From CAZYSK01 sp964649415 (GTDB lineage: Bacteria > Chloroflexota > Anaerolineae > B4-G1): 5,083 bases of DNA. The notes beneath the pieces were generated by a model. It ran no database searches. It saw nothing but the letters and a program-made list of their open reading frames with translations, and was not told the origin of the DNA. A program made the position numbers and the translations under genes. Below are positions 1-5,083 of this stretch, one piece after another; within the stretch, counting starts at the first letter, position 1; every line of letters starts with the position of its first letter. The stretch is taken from NCBI GenBank assembly GCA_964649415.1, contig CAZYSK010000173.1, positions 1 to 5,083 of the forward strand, written 5' to 3'.

Positions 1-133
1 CCCTGGGTTGCGGCTTCGGTCTAGCTGGGTTGCGCTATTCGCTGCGAAAGCCCGACAGGAGAAGCAGGGTAATCGCATGCATATCCAACCGACAGGCTCA
101 ACACGATTCACAGACCGATCTATCAACCAAGAC

Positions 134-162
134 TTGCCAATCCACCCGCTTTCTGGTACGAT
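134..162 (+). promoter_or_regulatory. Predicted sigma70-type promoter of the penicillin-binding protein gene
   Basis: A -35 hexamer TTGCCA (134-139) and a -10 hexamer TACGAT (157-162) are separated by exactly 17 bases. The -10 is preceded by TG plus one base (154-156), the extended -10 arrangement. Four to five positions of each hexamer match the housekeeping consensus. Transcription would start near 169, giving a leader of about 25 bases that carries the ribosome binding site. The location inside an open frame that continues upstream supports a downstream translation start. This is prediction from sequence only. Confidence 0.5.
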
Positions 163-177
163 TCCCCTATCTCACGC

Positions 178-184
178 GGGGGAG
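178..184 (+). promoter_or_regulatory. Ribosome binding site GGGGGAG that decides the start of the penicillin-binding protein
   Basis: GGGGGAG ends 9 bases before the TTG codon at 194, which is a standard spacing for a Shine-Dalgarno element. The competing upstream ATG at 77 has only weaker purine runs before it: AGGAG at 57-61, 15 bases away, and AGGG at 66-69. This element, together with the promoter just upstream, is the main reason for choosing TTG 194. Confidence 0.5.
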
Positions 185-193
185 CCTTGGATT

Positions 194-3100
194 TTGGAAC
201 CAGTTGAAGTCGTTCGACACGTCGCCCTGCAGCGCCGCCAGCGCCGGCGCGTCGCAGAACGCACGGGCGCGCGCCAGATCGTGCGCGTCGCCGGCATCGT
301 CCTGCTCGTCGTCGTGCTCGTCGTCGTGGGCGTGTTCGCCAGCGGGGTAAGCGCCGCGGCGAGCGCCTACGCCTATTTCACCCGTGACCTGCCCGAACCC
401 GAGCAGATCGAGGCGGCCGAGGAGAACTTCGAGACCACCAAGATCTACAACCGCACCGGGGAGACCCTGCTCTACGAGGTGATCGATCCCTTCGGCGGCG
501 ATCGCACCTGGGTCGCGCTGGACCAGATTCCAGAAGACCTTATCTGCGCGACCGTGGCTATCGAGGACCGCAACTATTGGGAGAACCCGGGAATCAACCT
601 GCGTGGTATGGCCCGCGCCCTCTGGGCCGACGTCCAGGGCCAGCAGATCCAGGGCGGCTCCTCGATCACCCAACAGTTGATCAAGAACATCGTTATCGAG
701 GATGAACTGCGGTACGTCAGCGCGGAAGGACCTGAGTGGAGGGACTACGAGCGCAAGATAACCGAGATATTGCTCGCCTATCGTATCACGCAGAAGTACA
801 GCAAAGAACAGCTATTGGAATGGTACTTGAACACCAACTTCTACGGCAGCCTGGCCCACGGTATCGAGGCAGCAACTCGGATGTACTTCGGCAAGAGCGT
901 GGGTGACCTGACATTGGCCGAGTCCGCCACATTGGCTGCTATCCCGCAGTTCCCGGGCATGAATCCCTTCGATAACCCGGAGGCCGCGCGTAAGCGCCAG
1001 AATCTAGTGCTCGACGCGATGGTGAGCCAGGGCTGCATTACGTCCGAAGAGGCCGTCGCCGCCAAGTACGAGCCGTGGGAGCTGGCCAAGTTTACCGAGC
1101 GCTTCGACATCCTGGCCCCCCACTTCTCCATCTACGTGCGCAAGCAACTAGAGGACATGTTCGGGCCCGAGATCGTGTACCGGGGTGGACTGAGGGTCTA
1201 CACCACGCTGGATCTGGACCTCCAGGAACAGGCCCAGTGCGTGGCCCGCGCCCAGATCCGCCGCCTCTCGGGCGAGGACGAGGCGACGGTGATCCAGCAG
1301 GCCATCGACAAGGGATGCTCGGCGGCACAGTTCCTGCCACCGCTCACCGCATCCCATGTGGGGCGCGACCACGACGCCAGCAACGCGTCCGTCATCGTCA
1401 TCCGCCCCCCCACCGGCGAGATACTGGCCATGGTGGGCAGCCTGGACTACTGGGACGAGTCCATCGACGGCCAGTTCAACGTCGCGGTGGACGGTCCCGG
1501 CCGCCAGCCGGGTTCCTCGTTCAAGCCCTTCACCTACGTCACGCTGCTGGCGCAGGGCGACAACGCAGCCCACATGTTCCTCGACGTGCGCACCGCCTTC
1601 CAACAGACCACGGGCTACCCGTACGTGCCGGAGAACTACGACCGAAAATACCACGGCCCGCAGCTCATGCGGCGGGCGCTGGCCCGGTCCTACAACATCC
1701 CGGCCGTCGCAGCCCTCGAGCAGGCCGGGGTGGACAACGTCATCCGCACCGCCCATCGTATGGGCATCAACACGCTCAACCGGGGGCTGGACTACTACGG
1801 CCTCAGCCTGACGCTCGGCGGCGGCGAGGTACACCTGCTTGACATGGTCTACGCCTTCAGCGTCTTCGCGAACGGCGGCACGATGCAAGGCGCGCCTGTG
1901 TCCGAAGGCCAGTTGCGCGCCGGCTACCGCGAGCTTGACCCGGTCGCCATCCTGCGCGTCGAGGACCGGGACGGCACAGTGCTCTACGAATACGAGCAGC
2001 CGGAGAGCCGCGACGTCCTCCCGCCCCAATTGGCCTACATCATGAACAGCATCCTCTCGGACAAGCAGGCCCGCTGGGCAGCGATGGGCGTCAACAACGC
2101 GCTGGAGCTATTGAACGACCGGCCCGCAGCCGCCAAGACCGGCACGACGAACGACTTTCGCGACGCCTGGACGGTCGGGTACACGCCCCAGTTGGCCGCC
2201 GGCGTGTGGGTGGGCAACTTCGACAACAGCGAGATGCGCAACCTGCCGGGCCTCCACGGCGCTGCGCCGATCTGGCACGCGGTGATGGAGTACGCGCTGC
2301 AGGACGAGGAGGGCGTCCCCTTTGCCCGGCCCGAGGGGCTGGTCGAGCGGGCGGTCTGCGCCCTATCTGGCCAGCTGCCCACCGGAAACTGCCCCACCGT
2401 CAACGAGATCTTCATCCCCGGCACCGAACCGACCGAGCACTGCGACGTCCATCAGACCTTCCGGGTCAACCGCGAGACCAACCGGCTGTGCACGGTCTAC
2501 ACGCCGCCGGAGCTGTGCGAGGAGCGCGTGTACGAGGTCTACCCGCCGGAGGCAGCCGACTGGATCGCCAGCCTGGACGAGGACAAGCGGCCGGCCACGC
2601 CCCCCACGGAGTACGATACCATCTACGGGCCGTCGCGCATCGACGCCGACGTGGCCATCGCCAGCCCCGCGCCCTACGCCTACATCCGGGGCACGGTTCC
2701 CATCACGGGCAACGCCCGGGGCGGCGATTTCAACTTCTACCGCGTGGTGTTCGGCGACGGCTTGAACCCCACGGAGTGGGTTCAGATCGGGGGCGACCAC
2801 GGCGACCAGATCGACCACAGCGTGCTCGAGTTCTGGAACACCGCCGACCTGGACGGCCTGTACAGCCTGCGCCTCAGCGTCGTCGACCACTCGATGGCGC
2901 TGCGCGAGACGACCATCCAGGTGACGGTGGACAACATCTCGCCCACGCTCGACCTCACCTACCCGGTGAACGGCTCGGTGTACGAGCTGGGCTACGACGA
3001 ATGGGTCAACGTCAACGCCGAGGTGAACGACTACTCCGTCGCGAGGGTCGAGTTCTACGCGGACGACGGACCCGAGCCCTTTGCCGTGCGCGACATCGCC

Positions 3101-3232
3101 CCCTTCAACGTCAACTGGACCATCCAATCGTTGGGCACACACACGTTCCGCGTCAAGGCGGTGGATGCAGCGGGCAACGTCACGGAGAGCGAGCCGACGA
3201 CCGTCAAGGTCGTGCCCCGCGAGGAAGAGTAA
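194..3232 (+). CDS. Class A penicillin-binding protein (bifunctional transglycosylase/transpeptidase) with C-terminal Ig-like domains
   Basis: The product polymerises lipid II into glycan strands and cross-links their peptides on the outer face of the cytoplasmic membrane. From TTG 194 it has 1012 residues, longer than a typical PBP1A/1C because of its C-terminal extension. In order: a basic cytoplasmic tail (about 1-28, rich in Arg); one hydrophobic Val/Leu anchor (about 30-52); a GT51 domain with motif 1 AIEDRNYWENPG (catalytic Glu124; the usual His is Asn131), GGSSITQQLIKN (154-165), RKITE with the second family Glu at 191, and YLNTNFYG followed by YFGKS (211-236). The transpeptidase domain has SSFK (nucleophile Ser441, Lys444), SYN (499-501) and KTGT (648-651), so both activities look intact. 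A linker with five Cys (722-775) follows, then two beta-rich Ig-like modules (about 820-913 and 917-1006), the second ending in a typical VKAVDAAGN strand. The frame stays open upstream to about base 8 (with an ATG at 77), but that stretch lacks the codon bias of the gene and contains the predicted promoter. PBP1C-like naming is possible. The domain call is very secure; the exact start is not. Confidence 0.95.
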   Translation: MEPVEVVRHVALQRRQRRRVAERTGARQIVRVAGIVLLVVVLVVVGVFASGVSAAASAYAYFTRDLPEPEQIEAAEENFETTKIYNRTGETLLYEVIDPFGGDRTWVALDQIPEDLICATVAIEDRNYWENPGINLRGMARALWADVQGQQIQGGSSITQQLIKNIVIEDELRYVSAEGPEWRDYERKITEILLAYRITQKYSKEQLLEWYLNTNFYGSLAHGIEAATRMYFGKSVGDLTLAESATLAAIPQFPGMNPFDNPEAARKRQNLVLDAMVSQGCITSEEAVAAKYEPWELAKFTERFDILAPHFSIYVRKQLEDMFGPEIVYRGGLRVYTTLDLDLQEQAQCVARAQIRRLSGEDEATVIQQAIDKGCSAAQFLPPLTASHVGRDHDASNASVIVIRPPTGEILAMVGSLDYWDESIDGQFNVAVDGPGRQPGSSFKPFTYVTLLAQGDNAAHMFLDVRTAFQQTTGYPYVPENYDRKYHGPQLMRRALARSYNIPAVAALEQAGVDNVIRTAHRMGINTLNRGLDYYGLSLTLGGGEVHLLDMVYAFSVFANGGTMQGAPVSEGQLRAGYRELDPVAILRVEDRDGTVLYEYEQPESRDVLPPQLAYIMNSILSDKQARWAAMGVNNALELLNDRPAAAKTGTTNDFRDAWTVGYTPQLAAGVWVGNFDNSEMRNLPGLHGAAPIWHAVMEYALQDEEGVPFARPEGLVERAVCALSGQLPTGNCPTVNEIFIPGTEPTEHCDVHQTFRVNRETNRLCTVYTPPELCEERVYEVYPPEAADWIASLDEDKRPATPPTEYDTIYGPSRIDADVAIASPAPYAYIRGTVPITGNARGGDFNFYRVVFGDGLNPTEWVQIGGDHGDQIDHSVLEFWNTADLDGLYSLRLSVVDHSMALRETTIQVTVDNISPTLDLTYPVNGSVYELGYDEWVNVNAEVNDYSVARVEFYADDGPEPFAVRDIAPFNVNWTIQSLGTHTFRVKAVDAAGNVTESEPTTVKVVPREEE

Positions 3233-3268
3233 CCGCCCCACCCCCGACGCCCGACGACTAAACCTGTG

Positions 3269-3363
3269 ACACAGAGCTCCGCAGAGAATACACGGAGAGA
3301 CACAGAGGAACGACAAGTCCGTGATGAAACGAGTGCCGTCATATCTCGTCCTCTGCTCTGTGT
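3269..3363. repeat. CACAGAG/CTCTGTG imperfect inverted repeat (intergenic hairpin element)
   Basis: ACACAGAGC (3269-3277) is the exact reverse complement of GCTCTGTGT (3355-3363). Nested inside, GAGGAACGA (3305-3313) pairs with TCGTCCTC (3346-3353) with one bulged A. A second ACACAGAGG copy (3300-3308) and related CAGAGA and GGAGAGA words fill the left arm, so several alternative foldings exist. The element begins 36 bases after the stop codon of the penicillin-binding protein gene. Similar ACACAGAG-rich intergenic repeats are, from memory, common in some environmental bacterial genomes. It could act as a transcript 3' hairpin, but there is no clean T-run after the stem, so I do not call it a terminator. 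Confidence 0.55.
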
Positions 3364-3420
3364 TTCTTGTGTGACTCTATGTAAGCGGATTGTGCTCGAT
3401 GTTCGATATTCATAATGTCC

Positions 3421-3619
3421 AGACCTGACAGGGTTCTACCTGTCACTAGTACGACAATGTCACACTAGACTTCCGAAGTCTTCAGTAGTTCATTTGACCC
3501 GTCTAGCACCTTGCGGAAGCCGCGACCTATGCTACTTGGACCTATGTCCTAGACTTCGGAAGTCTGGGGCCAGCTAACGTGACATTGTCAAGCTAGTCTC
3601 GTGCACACCTGTCAGGTCT
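3421..3619. repeat. Mirror-ordered array of odd-length palindromes, MITE/REP-like element
   Basis: Three palindromic words occur in the order A-B-C on the left and C'-B'-A' on the right, each right copy being the reverse complement of the left one. A: AGACCTGACAGG (3421-3432) with CCTGTCAGGTCT (3608-3619). B: GACAATGTCAC (3453-3463) with GTGACATTGTC (3579-3589). C: AGACTTCCGAAGTCT (3467-3481) with AGACTTCGGAAGTCT (3551-3565). Each word is itself a palindrome around one unpaired central base. A degenerate extra A-like word, ACCTGTCA, lies at 3438-3445. The centre is 69 bases (3482-3550). The arms do not match between the words, so only the words are conserved. No open frame of note and no obvious target-site duplication is seen at the ends. 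It may be a small non-autonomous mobile element, a REP-like structure or a protein-binding array. Confidence 0.7.
3524..3546. repeat. Short direct repeat GACCTATG in the centre of the palindrome array
   Basis: GACCTATG occurs at 3524-3531 and again at 3539-3546, a period of 15 bases, in the 69-base core between the two C palindromes. It may be chance at this length, or a remnant of duplication within the element. Confidence 0.3.
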
Positions 3620-3630
3620 TGATGCCAAGA

Positions 3631-3636
3631 GAGGAG
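3631..3636 (+). promoter_or_regulatory. Ribosome binding site GAGGAG of the S9 peptidase gene
   Basis: GAGGAG within AAGAGAGGAGACACC is followed by 5 bases and then ATG at 3642. It is the strongest purine run in the intergenic region and fixes the start of the peptidase. It lies only 11 bases after the right end of the palindrome array, so structure in that array could reach the translation initiation region if it is transcribed. Confidence 0.7.
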
Positions 3637-3641
3637 ACACC

Positions 3642-5083
3642 ATGCCAACCCGAGAGAAACACTCCATTTCCGCCGAAGACCTGTACCGTTTCCATCTCAT
3701 CACCGACGGCCGCATCTCCCCAGACGGCCAGCACGTCGTGTTCTGCCTGCAGCGGGTGGACCGCAAGAAGCAGAAGACGTACTCCAACCTGTGGGTCGTC
3801 CCCACCGAGCGCGGGCGCGCCCGGCAGTTCACGTACGGCGACCAGGTGGACACCCAGCCCCGCTGGTCGCCCGACGGCGACGAGATCGCTTTCCTCTCCA
3901 ATCGCCGCGACGAGAAACAGCCGCAGATCTACGTCATCCCCTTCCACGGCGGCGAGGCGCGCCCGCTCACCGACCTGAAGGGCGAGTTCGGACCAGTCGA
4001 GTGGTCGCCCGATGGCCGGAGCCTGGTGTGCCAGTTCCGCAAGAAGGACCAAGACGCCATCGAGCGCGAGGAGGACGAGGATAAGAAGAAGCTGGGCGTG
4101 GTGGCCCGCCACATCACGCGCGTCTTCTACAAGCTGGACGGGAGCGGATTCCTGCCCCAGGAGCGCTGGCACATCTGGACGGTCGACCACCGCACAGGCC
4201 GGGCCAATCAACTGACCGAGGGCGACGTGTACGACGAGCTGGAGCCATGCTGGTCGCCGGACGGCACGGAGATCGCCTTCCACTCCAACCGCAGCGCGGA
4301 CCCCGATCTCGACCCGGACGCGGTGGACCTGTTCGTCATCCCGGCGGAGGGCGGCGCGTTGCGCAAGATCGAGACGCCCGTGGGCGACAAGCAGAAGCCG
4401 GCCTTCTCCCCGGATGGGCAGTGGATCGTCTACCTGGGGCAGGAGGGGCGCGGGCAGTGGTGGAAGAACACCGGCCTGTGGGTCGTCCCCGCCGACGGCA
4501 GCGGCGAGGCGCGGAACCTGACGCAGGCCTTCGATTTCAGCGTGTCGGCGTGGACGATCAACGACCTGCCAGGCCACCTTCCCCTGATGCCGCCCACCTG
4601 GTCGCAGGATGGCCGCCGGCTCTATTTCCAGGTGGCGCACCACGGCGACACCGTCCTGAGATCTTTCGCCCTCGACGGCGACGGCAACAGCCTGCGCACC
4701 GTCGTCGGCGACCCGGGGGTCGTGGGGCCATTCAGCTTCGACCGGGAGCACGTGAAGCTGGCCTACTTCCACGCCGATATGGCCGACCTCGGGCAGGTGT
4801 GGGTGCAGGACCTGGCGACCGGAGACCAACGCAAACTCACGCGCGTGAACGAGAACCTGCTGCGGGCGCGGGACCTGGGGGAGATGGAGGAGGTGTGGTT
4901 CAAGGGCGCCGCGGGCAACGACCTGCAGGGCTGGATCCTCAAGCCGCCCGGCTTCGACCCGTCGCGGCAGTACCCCTCGATCCTGGAGATCCACGGCGGC
5001 CCCCAGGTGCAGTACGGCAACTTCTTCATGCACGAGTTCTACTTCCTGGCCGCCCACGGCTACGTGGTCTATTTCTGCAACCC
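3642..5083 (+). CDS. S9 family serine peptidase (acylaminoacyl-peptidase/S9C-like), 3' end cut by the window
   Basis: The open frame runs from ATG 3642 to the window edge, 480 complete residues with no stop, so the gene is partial. Family members cleave short or N-terminally blocked peptides, with a beta-propeller gating access to an alpha/beta-hydrolase active site. The N-terminal two thirds carries repeated propeller-blade signatures: ISPDG (25-29), WSPDG (75-79, 121-125, 204-208), FSPDG (255-259) and WSQDG (320-324), each followed by a hydrophobic strand such as EIAF. A charged insert at 133-150 (EREEDEDKKK), followed by ITRVFYKLDGSGFL and HIWTVD, resembles what I recall from S9C acylaminoacyl peptidases. 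The hydrolase domain starts around 418 with EVWFKGAAGNDLQGWILKPP, then HGGP (451-454), the oxyanion-hole segment, and ends in HGYVVYFCN. The catalytic Ser (GxSxGG), Asp and His should lie beyond the edge. There is no signal peptide, so it is probably cytoplasmic. A tricorn-like or DPP-IV-like member is less likely. The exact substrate cannot be read from sequence. Confidence 0.92.
   Translation, partial: MPTREKHSISAEDLYRFHLITDGRISPDGQHVVFCLQRVDRKKQKTYSNLWVVPTERGRARQFTYGDQVDTQPRWSPDGDEIAFLSNRRDEKQPQIYVIPFHGGEARPLTDLKGEFGPVEWSPDGRSLVCQFRKKDQDAIEREEDEDKKKLGVVARHITRVFYKLDGSGFLPQERWHIWTVDHRTGRANQLTEGDVYDELEPCWSPDGTEIAFHSNRSADPDLDPDAVDLFVIPAEGGALRKIETPVGDKQKPAFSPDGQWIVYLGQEGRGQWWKNTGLWVVPADGSGEARNLTQAFDFSVSAWTINDLPGHLPLMPPTWSQDGRRLYFQVAHHGDTVLRSFALDGDGNSLRTVVGDPGVVGPFSFDREHVKLAYFHADMADLGQVWVQDLATGDQRKLTRVNENLLRARDLGEMEEVWFKGAAGNDLQGWILKPPGFDPSRQYPSILEIHGGPQVQYGNFFMHEFYFLAAHGYVVYFCN

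Noticed and set aside
1..24. Possible last eight codons of an upstream gene (PWVAASV then TAG)
   Set aside because: Far too short to support; any frame of a GC-rich edge can end this way.
3..34. Direct repeat CTGGGTTGCG at 3-12 and 25-34
   Set aside because: A real 10-base match, but the sequence after it diverges and there is no third copy, so it is probably chance.
1148..2029. 293-codon minus-strand frame opposite the transpeptidase domain
   Set aside because: It lies wholly within the confirmed penicillin-binding protein gene and has no family motif or credible ribosome site.
2206..3261. 351-codon + strand frame overlapping the end of the penicillin-binding protein gene in another frame
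   Set aside because: The Arg/Gly/Pro-rich translation is typical of an out-of-frame reading of GC-rich DNA.
2363..3316. 317-codon minus-strand frame reaching into the intergenic repeat
   Set aside because: Its start lies in the CACAGAG element and the rest is antisense to the Ig-like domains; the translation is low-complexity and unrecognised.
3269..3375. Rho-independent terminator after the penicillin-binding protein gene
   Set aside because: The hairpin has a large loop and is followed by TTCTTGTGTG, not a continuous T-run, so a standard intrinsic terminator is not supported.
3390..3416. Weak promoter for the peptidase gene (TTGTGC, 15-base spacer, CATAAT)
   Set aside because: The -10 is good, but the -35 matches poorly and the spacer is short; not strong enough to annotate, though it is the most AT-rich candidate in the gap.
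3421..3619. CRISPR array, riboswitch or T-box in the intergenic region
   Set aside because: The repeats are inverted and nested instead of direct and evenly spaced, and I see no known riboswitch or T-box core motif.
3612..5057. 481-codon open frame on the minus strand opposite the peptidase gene
   Set aside because: It mirrors the GC-rich codon periodicity of the clearly coding + strand; its translation has no recognisable domain and is rich in V, L, R and H in the way antisense shadows are.

Overview
This looks like a chromosomal window from a GC-rich bacterium. Two large coding regions lie on the + strand, separated by a 409-base intergenic block that is markedly less GC-biased and full of inverted repeats. 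The penicillin-binding protein style (Asn in place of the usual His in the first transglycosylase motif, a Cys-rich linker, Ig-like C-terminal modules), the S9 peptidase type and the dispersed-looking odd palindromes together suggest a Chloroflexota (Anaerolineae-like) organism. That assignment is inference from remembered patterns; no marker gene here proves it.

Region by region. Bases 1-193 are a leader with no convincing gene. They contain a well-formed sigma70-type promoter (TTGCCA, 17-base spacer, extended -10 TG-G-TACGAT) followed by a strong purine-rich ribosome binding site. Bases 194-3232 encode a class A (bifunctional) penicillin-binding protein with a short basic cytoplasmic tail, one membrane anchor, a GT51 transglycosylase domain, a transpeptidase domain with all three active-site motifs, a Cys-rich linker and two tandem Ig-like domains. 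Bases 3233-3641 hold two unrelated repeat structures: an imperfect CACAGAG / CTCTGTG inverted repeat (about 3269-3363), and a 199-base mirror-ordered set of odd-length palindromes (3421-3619). Bases 3642-5083 encode the N-terminal 480 residues of a cytoplasmic S9-family (acylaminoacyl-peptidase/S9C-like) serine peptidase. It shows the beta-propeller and the start of the alpha/beta-hydrolase domain, and the window edge cuts it before the catalytic Ser.

The two genes point the same way, but the 409-base gap with repeat elements and the lack of any functional link argue against a tight operon. The first gene builds cell-wall peptidoglycan outside the membrane; the second degrades peptides in the cytoplasm. 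The part most worth a second look is the nested palindrome block at 3421-3619. It has the architecture of a small non-autonomous mobile or REP-like element and ends 11 bases before the ribosome binding site of the peptidase gene.
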